A stretch of DNA of 64,000 nt from NCBI RefSeq assembly GCF_030272695.1, contig NZ_JARFYN010000008.1:1-64000 (forward strand), given 5' to 3'. This DNA is from Martinezella calliandrae (lineage in GTDB: Bacteria; Pseudomonadota; Alphaproteobacteria; Rhizobiales; Rhizobiaceae). Position numbers and translations under genes: made by a program. Shown in pieces: positions 54,427 to 64,000 of the stretch (position 1 is its first letter; each line of letters begins with the position of its first letter). A model generated the notes under the pieces. The model worked only from the letters and a program-made list of their open reading frames with translations. It did no database searches and was not told where the DNA came from.

Positions 54427-56355
54427 CTAACTGTTCTCATCGATGAGCCGGGCGTGCGATGGGAAGAATCGGTCGAGACCGTAATCCCGCCCAAACATCG
54501 CGTCATGCTGCAGATAGTGATAGTCACGCATCACCTGATCGAGGTTCTCATCCTTGCGAGACCAATCCGGAAAGGCCTGACCGTCGCGCGTCGCCAGCTG
54601 ATAGCGATCGATGATGTTGTATTTCTTCTGCACTCGACCGAGAAAGCCTGTGTAGAAAGGGTGCTCGTAGCCGGCGCTCTTGAGGATGTGATAGGGCAGT
54701 TGCGATGGACTGATCGTACCGATATCCCTGCGCACGCCCTTCTTGTTCGACCAGATGACCAGCGGCGTCTCATGCTCTTGCCTCATCACGTCGAGCGGCG
54801 CTTTTCGGTTCGCTACCTTTTCGGCCATGTAGCCCGTATCCGGATAGACCGTGCCAAGCGGCGGCAGATGATCGCCCCAGAGGACGATGATCGTTTCGCG
54901 GTCGCGCTTTAAAGCCCAGTCCATCAACATTTTCAGGCTCTGGTCGGCCTCGAAAACGCCCTGCGAGTAAGTCGCGAGCGTGTCGCGATTGGCATCGCTG
55001 AGATCGCCCGCGATGTCGACGGTATTGTCGGCGTAGCGATGCGGTTCATAGGGACCGTGACCCTGCAGGGTAACGGCAAAGAAGAAGAACGGTCGCTCCG
55101 TCGCGTCGCCCTCACGCATGATTTCCTTCATCAACGAACCGTCGGCGGAAAAAAGGCCACGCTTGTCCATAGGCGGCATGGTCTCCTCTGTGAGGAATTC
55201 CTCGAAACCGAAAGCCTTGTAGACTTCGTTGCGGTTCCAGAACCAGCCGCTGAATGGGTGCATGGCGCGCGCAGCATAACCTTCGCCGCGGAAGAAGGTC
55301 GCAAGCGAGGGCATTCGCCGGCGGATATATTGCTGGTAGGGAATGCTGCCGGAAGGCAGGAAAGCATTGGAGAACCCGGTCAGCGCCTCGAACTCGACAT
55401 TGGCTGTCATGCCGCCGAATTCGGGGGAGAATACATGGCCTGATTGTGCCGCGCGTATGTTGGCCATGGGATCGGGCTTAAAGGTCAGATTGGAAAGCCT
55501 GGTCGGATCCCAGAGAGACTCGCTCATCAGCATGATGACGTCGGGCTTTTCGCTTGGGCTTGAAAGATAACCGTAATTGCGGGCGGGTATGGCATCGATC
55601 GCAGCTTGCCCGTAACCCGCTGGCGCTTTGACATCGGCCATCGGCAGGTTCAGCAAGAAGGCCATCAAGAAACCGTTATAGGCGTAGTTTTCCTTCTGAT
55701 CCCAGACGATGGGGATGATGCGCAGCTTTTCCCGGATGAGCGAATTTTGCGTTGGATCCATCTGCGAGGCAAAGACAGCCATTAGCGGCAGGCAGATGGA
55801 GAACCGTGCGATCCTGGCATTGTGCGAAAGCGTTGCCGCATATCGCCAGAAATAGCGCCAGAGAAGGGCGAGGCCAGCGATCGAGGCAACAGTGCCGACA
55901 ACGACCGCAACCGCGGTCCATGGCCGCTCGCGCAGCATCACCGGCATAAGCTCCATGATCTGACGGGCAAAAAGCAAATCCGAGGGGTAGAGCGGATCGG
56001 AGAGATAATGCTGCTTCTCACTGGAAATGAAAGCTGGGATCAAGGCTAAAGGGGCAATCACCAATATCGATTGATGATTGCGGCCGAAGATGGCGTCGAG
56101 CACCAGCATCAATAGCATGACGACGCCAACCGTCGTGAATGCGGGACGAATGGGCGAAATGAAATAGCCCGCAATATCCGTCAGTTCGCCGCGCGCAACC
56201 CATTCGACGGCGATAACCGTCAGGAGCGCAAGCAGGAAAGTCTGCATAAGGCTGAGAAACTGACGTAAAGCCGTCGATCGTTGTTGCGCCGCGGCAAGTT
56301 TTTGCAAAATGGCGAGCCTGGCTGCCGACGCAGAACTTGGTACTAAGGCAACCAC
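54427..56355 (-). CDS. LtaS/OpgB-like phosphoglycerol transferase
   Basis: A 642-residue membrane enzyme. About five helices (residues 30-200) precede an extracytoplasmic sulfatase-fold domain. VIMLMSESLWDP has the metal-binding Glu, FGGMTANVEFEALTGF the likely nucleophile Thr, and IVLWGDHLPPLG the Asp/His metal ligands. These are the three hallmarks of LtaS and OpgB. In rhizobia, relatives such as CgmB put phosphoglycerol from phosphatidylglycerol onto cyclic beta-glucans, a plausible but unproven role here. It is divergent from nadE. Confidence 0.85.
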   Translation of the reverse strand: MVALVPSSASAARLAILQKLAAAQQRSTALRQFLSLMQTFLLALLTVIAVEWVARGELTDIAGYFISPIRPAFTTVGVVMLLMLVLDAIFGRNHQSILVIAPLALIPAFISSEKQHYLSDPLYPSDLLFARQIMELMPVMLRERPWTAVAVVVGTVASIAGLALLWRYFWRYAATLSHNARIARFSICLPLMAVFASQMDPTQNSLIREKLRIIPIVWDQKENYAYNGFLMAFLLNLPMADVKAPAGYGQAAIDAIPARNYGYLSSPSEKPDVIMLMSESLWDPTRLSNLTFKPDPMANIRAAQSGHVFSPEFGGMTANVEFEALTGFSNAFLPSGSIPYQQYIRRRMPSLATFFRGEGYAARAMHPFSGWFWNRNEVYKAFGFEEFLTEETMPPMDKRGLFSADGSLMKEIMREGDATERPFFFFAVTLQGHGPYEPHRYADNTVDIAGDLSDANRDTLATYSQGVFEADQSLKMLMDWALKRDRETIIVLWGDHLPPLGTVYPDTGYMAEKVANRKAPLDVMRQEHETPLVIWSNKKGVRRDIGTISPSQLPYHILKSAGYEHPFYTGFLGRVQKKYNIIDRYQLATRDGQAFPDWSRKDENLDQVMRDYHYLQHDAMFGRDYGLDRFFPSHARLIDENS

Positions 56356-56544
56356 CGGCCTCTCCGAAATGTTATAGATCGTTCACATAGGTGTCGCTCC
56401 TTTGTCATGAATACCGGATGAATCGCAAGGCCTGCTTAGTATTTTTAGTCGGAAACTACCGCCTATGCGAGCACCGCGCTCTTTGGCGCGCGAACACAGC
56501 CGAAGGCTGTTGCGCAACAGGAATGCGCTCGCTAAATATATGGC

Positions 56545-58224
56545 ATGACAGAACAAAGCCCCATCACTCACACCATCCGCATCGCCGTCGCTCAGCTCAA
56601 TCCGACGGTCGGCGATGTTGCCGAAAACCTTGCCAAGGCGCGGGAAGCGCGGGTTGAGGCGGCGCGCGAAGGCGCGCATCTCGTGTTCCTGACGGAGCTG
56701 TTCATCTCTGGCTATCCGCCGGAGGATCTGGTGCTGAAACCGGCCTTTATCCGCGCCTGCTGGAAAGCTGTGGAGAAGCTGGCCGCCGATACCGCCGATG
56801 GCGGACCGGGTGTGATCATCGGCTTTCCGCGCCAGGACGAGACGGGCCGCTACAACTCCGTCGCTGTGCTTGACGGCGGCAAGGTCATTTTCATCAGGGA
56901 CAAGGTCGATCTGCCAAACTATGGCGAGTTCGACGAGAAGCGGGTCTTCGACGAAGGTACCATCGCGGGGCCGGTCAATTTTCGGGGTGTCCGGATCGGC
57001 ATTCCGATCTGCGAGGAGATCTGGAACGATCTCGGCATTTGCGAAACGCTGGCCGAAGCCGGGGCGGAAATTCTCCTGGTTCCGAACGGCTCACCTTACT
57101 ATCGCGGCAAGGTCGACGTCCGTCATCAGGTCGCGCTCCGCCAGGTGATCGAGTCCGGATTGCCGCTCATCTATGCAGCCCAGGTCGGCGGGCAGGACGA
57201 GCTGGTTTTCGACGGCGCAAGCTTCGGCTTCAACGCCGACAAAACTCTGGCATTTCAGATGAGCCAGTTCGAGACCGCTTTGGCGGTGACCACCTGGAAG
57301 AAGAACAATAACGGCTGGCACTGCACCGAAGGGCCGATGGCGCATATCCCGGAAGCCGAAGAGGCCGATTACCGTGCCTGCCTGCTGGGCTTCCGCGACT
57401 ATGTGAACAAGAACGGCTTCAAATCGGTCGTTCTCGGACTTTCCGGCGGTATCGACTCGGCAATCTGTGCGGCGATCGCCGTCGATGCGCTCGGCGAAGA
57501 GCGGGTGCGGACCGTCATGTTGCCGTACCGGTATACCTCGGAGGCTTCGCTCAAAGACGCCGCCGATTGCGCCAAGGCGCTCGGCTGCCGCTACGATATC
57601 GTGCCGATCGAGGAGCCGGTGACCGGCTTCACCTCGGCACTTTCGGATCTGTTCGAAGGCACCGACAGCGGCATTACCGAAGAGAACCTGCAGAGCCGTG
57701 CCCGCGGCACGATCCTGATGGCGATCTCGAACAAGTTCGGCTCAATGGTCGTGACAACTGGCAACAAGTCGGAAATGTCGGTCGGCTATGCGACCCTCTA
57801 TGGCGACATGAACGGCGGTTTCAACCCGATCAAGGACCTCTACAAAATGCAGGTCTATGCGCTGTCGCGCTGGCGCAATCTGCATGTGCCGCCGGGTGCG
57901 CTTGGCCCATCGGGTGAAGTGATCCCCGCCAACATCATCGACAAGGCGCCGTCAGCCGAGCTGCGAGCGAACCAGACGGACCAGGATTCGCTGCCGCCCT
58001 ATCCGGTGCTCGACGATATCCTGGAATGCCTGGTGGAAAAGGAAATGGCCGTCGAGGAAATCGTCGCACGCGGGCACGATGTCGCGACCGTCCATCGTGT
58101 TGAACATCTGCTTTATCTCGCCGAATATAAGCGTCGCCAGTCGGCGCCGGGCGTGAAGATCACCAAGAAGAATTTCGGTCGTGATCGGCGCTATCCGATC
58201 ACCAACCGGTTTCGCGATCGTTGA
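56545..58224 (+). CDS. nadE: NAD+ synthase, glutamine-dependent
   Basis: A 559-residue two-domain enzyme, last step of NAD synthesis. The nitrilase-type glutaminase (about 1-270) has TELFISGYPPEDLVLKPAFI, the lysine region IRDKVDLPNYGEFDEKRVF and the Cys in RIGIPICEEIWND. The synthase domain (about 280-559) has the P-loop VVLGLSGGIDSAICAAIAVD and TGNKSEMSVGYATLYGDMNG. Length is typical. The gene is followed by a TolB-like gene after 30 nt. Confidence 0.95.
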   Translation: MTEQSPITHTIRIAVAQLNPTVGDVAENLAKAREARVEAAREGAHLVFLTELFISGYPPEDLVLKPAFIRACWKAVEKLAADTADGGPGVIIGFPRQDETGRYNSVAVLDGGKVIFIRDKVDLPNYGEFDEKRVFDEGTIAGPVNFRGVRIGIPICEEIWNDLGICETLAEAGAEILLVPNGSPYYRGKVDVRHQVALRQVIESGLPLIYAAQVGGQDELVFDGASFGFNADKTLAFQMSQFETALAVTTWKKNNNGWHCTEGPMAHIPEAEEADYRACLLGFRDYVNKNGFKSVVLGLSGGIDSAICAAIAVDALGEERVRTVMLPYRYTSEASLKDAADCAKALGCRYDIVPIEEPVTGFTSALSDLFEGTDSGITEENLQSRARGTILMAISNKFGSMVVTTGNKSEMSVGYATLYGDMNGGFNPIKDLYKMQVYALSRWRNLHVPPGALGPSGEVIPANIIDKAPSAELRANQTDQDSLPPYPVLDDILECLVEKEMAVEEIVARGHDVATVHRVEHLLYLAEYKRRQSAPGVKITKKNFGRDRRYPITNRFRDR

Positions 58225-58254
58225 TCGCGGCGCCTAATGGCGAGTGGAGAAGCA

Positions 58255-59082
58255 ATGCGCAGTTCGGTCGAGATCTACAATATCCGCACCGGTGAAAATC
58301 GCGTGGTCTGGCAGACGGAGCGGCTGGTCGAGGCGCCGAATTTTTCTCCGGATGGGCGCTATCTATTGCTGAACGGCGACGGATTGCTTTATCGGCTACC
58401 GCTCGACGGCAGGGGCAAGGCCGTTCAGGTCGATACCGGCTTTGCGAGGCTATGTAACAACGACCATGGCATATCGCCCGACGGTTCGCTGATCGCCATT
58501 TCAGACAAGACAGAACATGGCAAGTCTTGCATTTATGTCCTGCCCGCCGAAGGTGGAACGCCGCGGCAAGTGACACGCAACCTGCCATCCTATTTTCATG
58601 GATGGTCGCCCGACGGTCGGCGGTTTTCGTATTGCGGCATTCGCGATGACATCTTCGATATCTACACGATTTCGATCGATGGCGGCCAGGAGATACGACT
58701 GACGCATGGCGAGGGCCGCAATGACGGGCCTGACTATTCTGCCGACGGACATTGGATCTATTTCAACTCCAGCCGCACCGGCCTGATGCAGATCTGGCGT
58801 ATTCGTCCTGACGGCAGCGGGCTGCAGCAGATCACCAAAGACAATTACGGCAACTGGTTCGCCCATCCGTCGCCGAAGAACGACAAGGTCGTGCTGATCT
58901 CCTACGATCCCGATGTCTTCGACCATCCGCGTGATCTAAATGTCCGGCTGCGGCTTATGGATATGGACGGCGGCAATTTGACGACGTTGTTCGAGCTCTT
59001 CGGCGGGCAGGGCACGATCAATGTGCCGAACTGGGCGCCCAATGGCGACGAGTTCGCCTATGTCCGTTACGAGCCGGCTTGA
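58255..59082 (+). CDS. TolB-like beta-propeller protein
   Basis: A 275-residue protein of WD40-like/PD40 repeats: APNFSPDGRYLLLNGDGLLY, HGISPDGSLIAISDKTEHGK, HGWSPDGRRFSYCGIRDDIF, PDYSADGHWIYFNSSRTGLM, and PNWAPNGDEFAYVRYEP. There is no signal peptide, unlike true TolB, so it is probably cytoplasmic. The ATG at 58255 follows GGAG; a start at 58237 is in frame. It is likely co-transcribed with nadE. Confidence 0.83.
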   Translation: MRSSVEIYNIRTGENRVVWQTERLVEAPNFSPDGRYLLLNGDGLLYRLPLDGRGKAVQVDTGFARLCNNDHGISPDGSLIAISDKTEHGKSCIYVLPAEGGTPRQVTRNLPSYFHGWSPDGRRFSYCGIRDDIFDIYTISIDGGQEIRLTHGEGRNDGPDYSADGHWIYFNSSRTGLMQIWRIRPDGSGLQQITKDNYGNWFAHPSPKNDKVVLISYDPDVFDHPRDLNVRLRLMDMDGGNLTTLFELFGGQGTINVPNWAPNGDEFAYVRYEPA

Positions 59083-59552
59083 TCTCGCTGGACAGGTCAG
59101 TGCTCACTATAAATTTCGGATCGTTCGCAGGGCGCATCCGATCCGCGGGAAGGGCAAGGCCCACCTGATGCTACCACGGAAAGCAGCGTTGCTGCCCCCA
59201 TTATCGGTAGCTGGAAGCCATGCTCCGGGTTTCAATTGCTCCACCCCATCCACTTCCCGACAACTTTGGCGCTGCTGCCTTTGGTCAAGTTGGGCAATTG
59301 GCCGCACATTCTGGATAAGCATCCTGATCAGATGAACATCCGCTTCGGCGATTCGCGTCGACCCTGACAGGCGAGCCCAGAGCGCGATTGGTTGACGCCG
59401 CTCGGCTTTGCGATCCTCAGTGCACAGGTGGAGACAGTGCGCCTACTCTTGGAGCGCGGCGGCGATCGTTCTGTGAGGGATGCGTCCGGTCGCACATAAG
59501 GAGGCCTGGCGCAAGAGACGGGATGGAGCGATCGTCTTATTGATCAAAGGGT
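59083..59552. other. 470-nt stretch without intact gene
   Basis: Its right half holds a decayed ankyrin-repeat gene (listed separately). The left half, about 59083-59290, has no recognisable coding or repeat feature; short ORFs there carry no domain signature. Confidence 0.5.
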
Positions 59553-59560
59553 CTATTGGG
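59290..59560 (+). pseudogene. Ankyrin-repeat gene remnant
   Basis: One frame reads LGNWPHILDKHPDQMNIRFG, stop, then RDWLTPLGFAILSAQVETVR, LLLERGGDRSVRDASGRT, stop, and GGLAQETGWSDRLID. TPLGFAILSAQVETVRLLLERG is a clear ankyrin repeat, and DASGRT...LAQETG.SD is the start of the next. Two in-frame stops (59365-59367 and 59497-59499) and the lack of a start show that the gene is broken. Confidence 0.65.
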
Positions 59561-60314
59561 CGGGCTGCGGACCAGCCGCCTTCGGATGCTTGAGATCGAG
59601 GCTGCCCTGGTCGGGATCCAGGAATTGCGGTCCGACCTGACGCACCTTGTTTGTTGTGGGATCGTAGGGCCGATCGGGTGGCAGCTGTTTTGGCTGAATT
59701 TGAGTGATCGCCGGCGCGGTGGTCACCGGCGCCTGCCCTTGCGGTAACGTAAAATCGGGTTTAGGCCTCGGCGTCTCAATTGTCGTGATCGAGCTCTCCG
59801 GTTCTACCAGCGACTGCTGTTCAGGCGCATAGGGCTCCGGTTTCAATCTGGTGTTGATGACGGTGTCGGGCTCGGCAGAAGCCGGAATGCTGCAGCCATT
59901 CCGCTGCATGGCGGACAGCAATTGCCGACGCTGCGCACCCTCGGCGTCGACGCGGGTCAAGCTCAGCTCTCGCTCATCCATCAGCGAACCAAGGTCCTGC
60001 TCCATCCGATCAAGCGACCTCTGCATCTCATCGCAGGCGCCGCTGTCCCCAGAGCCTGAGCCGAAGATCACCACGCTGCTGTCGACAGTGCAGCCCTGAT
60101 TGCGCATATCGCTCCTCAACTGCCGGATCACGACATTTTGGCGGACGATGGCGCGTGAAAGCTGCCGCGTCTCGGCGCTGGCACCGATGACTTCGGTGAC
60201 ATTGGCATATCGGCCGCGCAACTCGTCGCAAATGGTGTTCGTCTGCGCTAAGGCCGGCGCCGTCACCGACAGGGACAGCAAAAGACAAGAGGAAAAATTT
60301 CTGCCGCGGTTCAC
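59553..60314 (-). CDS. Unknown secreted protein, coiled-coil and proline-rich
   Basis: A 253-residue protein with a signal peptide (MNRGRNFSSCLLLSLSVTAP, cleavage after ALA). A helical part has paired cysteines (TICDELRGRYANV, MRNQGCTVD, GACDEMQRSLDRMEQDLGSL, RNGCSIPAS). A proline-rich tail runs from about residue 155. The layout recalls DUF2865-type envelope proteins of rhizobia, but the match is not firm. The start is GTG at 60314. Its end lies just beside the ankyrin remnant. Confidence 0.65.
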   Translation of the reverse strand: MNRGRNFSSCLLLSLSVTAPALAQTNTICDELRGRYANVTEVIGASAETRQLSRAIVRQNVVIRQLRSDMRNQGCTVDSSVVIFGSGSGDSGACDEMQRSLDRMEQDLGSLMDERELSLTRVDAEGAQRRQLLSAMQRNGCSIPASAEPDTVINTRLKPEPYAPEQQSLVEPESSITTIETPRPKPDFTLPQGQAPVTTAPAITQIQPKQLPPDRPYDPTTNKVRQVGPQFLDPDQGSLDLKHPKAAGPQPAQ

Positions 60315-60570
60315 AATTTTGCTCTTCGAAAGCGGATCGACCCAGACAACGATACAGCATGGAGCTTAACAACGTTCCTATCAGAAATGTGCTTTCGCCG
60401 TGCAATTTTTACGAACCGATGAGAGTCGAAGCGTAGGCTCTATTTTTAAGGATGCTCTGCAAGACCTCCTGTCGGGGACTGCGCACGCACCGGCAATTTC
60501 GAGAGCGGTTGGCCGCCGGCGCCTTGACGACGACCGCCCCTGGGGGCGGGCGTCCAAGGCGGGTGTTGGC

Positions 60571-62883
<2,313 letters not shown>

Positions 62884-63114
62884 TACGCCCTCCGTTCCTG
62901 CTTGCGCTCGCATTTGAACCACCTGCATACATCAATCCCTCAGGGTGCACAGTATGCAATTGACGCAGAGGAAAGGTTTTTTGCGGCGGCTTTTTCACAA
63001 TTGTTTTTCCTGTCCGGAAACTTAGACTTTCGGATCCAATGGTAAGCGCAGGGCTAATGCGTCACACGGGGTTCACGGCGCAGGCCTATGAGAGCGACAA
63101 ACAGAGGAACCCCC

Positions 63115-63870
63115 ATGCCCCTCATCGCTTCCCATCGCGGCGGCTCGCATCTTTGGCCTGAAAACACCCGGCTTGCCTTTTCCGAAACCGCCAAACTTGA
63201 TGTCGATCTGGTCGAATTCGACGTGCATCAGACGCGGGACAGCAAGCTCGTTGTCCATCACGATGCGCTGATCGACCGCATGACGGACGGCAAGGGCGCG
63301 ATCGCCGATTTAAGCTATGACGAACTGATGCGGCATATCGTCATCGGCAGCGGTGGCGAGACGATCCCGACGCTTGCCGAAACCATCGACATTTTCGGAC
63401 CGTCCGCGGTCGATCTCCGGTTGGAAATCAAGACGAGAGTGGACGGCAAACCCTACGAGGGCATGGAAAGTCGCATTGTCGACGAGTTGTTGGCAACCGA
63501 TATGCTGACGCGCACGATGGTGACGAGTTTCGCGCTCTCGCGCTTGGAAGCCTTCGCCGCCGCACTCGACGAGCGCGGCCTGAATGTCGGCGAACTCCTT
63601 GGCTTCATTTTTCTCTGCTCGCCCCAGACCGTGGCCCAGATCGGCTGGAGAGGGGTCATTGCCGCGCTCGGCAAATCTGGCATTCGCGAGATTGCATTGC
63701 GCGCCGACCTCATCGATGCCGCTGTGTTGGACCTTTTAAGGAGAGATGGTGTGACGGTCCATGGCTGGGCGGCTCATACGAGTGAAGCGGCCAAGGCGAT
63801 GTTCCGCTTCGGTGTCGCCAGTTTTACAACCGATCGACCCGATCTCGCTATAGCTGCAAAGCGCGGCTGA
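63115..63870 (+). CDS. ugpQ: Glycerophosphodiester phosphodiesterase
   Basis: A 251-residue TIM-barrel enzyme that splits glycerophosphodiesters into glycerol-3-phosphate and an alcohol. IASHRGGSHLWPENTRLAFS carries the HRG and PENT motifs. LVEFDVHQTRDSKLVVHHDA has the metal-binding Glu/Asp and catalytic His, and VDLRLEIKT the later Glu. HGWAAHTSEAAKAMFRFGVA and TDRPDLA close the barrel. The ATG at 63115 follows AGAGGAA. It is divergent from the malic enzyme gene across 231 nt. Confidence 0.9.
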   Translation: MPLIASHRGGSHLWPENTRLAFSETAKLDVDLVEFDVHQTRDSKLVVHHDALIDRMTDGKGAIADLSYDELMRHIVIGSGGETIPTLAETIDIFGPSAVDLRLEIKTRVDGKPYEGMESRIVDELLATDMLTRTMVTSFALSRLEAFAAALDERGLNVGELLGFIFLCSPQTVAQIGWRGVIAALGKSGIREIALRADLIDAAVLDLLRRDGVTVHGWAAHTSEAAKAMFRFGVASFTTDRPDLAIAAKRG

Positions 63871-63900
63871 TTGCCCACGGTAAGTTCCTCCACACAGAAT

Positions 63901-63918
63901 TTGTCATCATCCTGAAAC
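63901..63918 (+). promoter_or_regulatory. Possible Pho box
   Basis: TTGTCAT (63901-63907), four nucleotides, CTGAAAC (63912-63918). This fits the two 7-bp direct halves spaced by 4 nt of the PhoB site (CTGTCAT-like), with one mismatch in the first half. It lies 31 nt past ugpQ and would act on a gene to the right of the window. One site by eye is weak evidence. Confidence 0.35.
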
Positions 63919-64000
63919 ACGAGTCTGATTTTGGAATAGCCAACGTAGGTAGGGCACGAGCATAAAGTTCGTGAATGAAAACATGGATGTCAGGCGATTT

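Overview
The window looks like chromosome from an alphaproteobacterium of the Rhizobiaceae, most likely Rhizobium or a close relative. The evidence is the high-GC codon use, the gene families present (plant-type class II DAHP synthase, Usg, DUF1289, DUF971, a malic enzyme with a phosphotransacetylase tail, TraG/ParB-like proteins of the rhizobial mobile-element type) and the neighbourhood gph / rpiA - DUF2059 - gor - aroG. This is recognition from sequence; no database search was possible.

Positions 1 to about 7050 are an accessory region in decay. It starts inside an IS607-type transposase. It then carries a mobilisation protein, a VirD4/TraG coupling protein, a small unknown gene, an XRE regulator, a frameshifted ParB-like protein lacking its nuclease domain, and a truncated small membrane protein. 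These are leftovers of an integrative or conjugative element. Next come a TacT/TacA-type toxin-antitoxin pair, a quinol-monooxygenase pseudogene, an unrecognised ORF, and a glutathione S-transferase tail joined to the first part of a phage-type integrase.

From 7310 rightwards the genes are intact and tightly packed. 7310-15240 holds a DMT exporter, an aspartic protease with a DUF1289 protein, cobS and cobT (late cobalamin synthesis), dgkA, a six-TM histidine kinase, a nuclease-like protein, a uracil-DNA glycosylase and an Lrp regulator. 15244-20412 holds a hydroxyisobutyrate-type dehydrogenase and an ssuADCB alkanesulfonate operon. 20409-22020 is a GST / ArsR / SRPBCC operon with a 24-bp perfect palindrome upstream. 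22047-27128 holds a TPR methyltransferase, a DUF2270 protein, Usg and an amino-acid ABC importer without a visible ATPase. 27129-35781 holds a Q/P/A-rich OmpA-domain protein, mobAB, an EamA exporter, a large chemoreceptor and moaA.

35899-44552 holds DUF971, LtrA, a MarR regulator divergent from an alpha/beta hydrolase, a flavin-binding protein, a GGDEF protein, and class I and class II fumarases on either side of a His-rich mini-protein. 44972-52148 holds an L,D-transpeptidase, gph, rpiA, DUF2059, gor and aroG. 52311-63870 holds GFA, YigZ, DUF1003, an LtaS-like phosphoglycerol transferase, nadE, a TolB-like protein, an ankyrin-repeat remnant, an unknown secreted protein, a malic enzyme with PTA tail and a glycerophosphodiester phosphodiesterase. 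The window ends with a possible Pho box for a gene beyond the edge.

No rRNA, tRNA or CRISPR array was recognised. I did not find a clearly new multi-gene system. The best leads are the palindrome-controlled GST/ArsR/SRPBCC operon, the repeated motif in the ssu locus, the toxin-antitoxin pair in the decayed island, and the repeat-bearing OmpA-domain protein.
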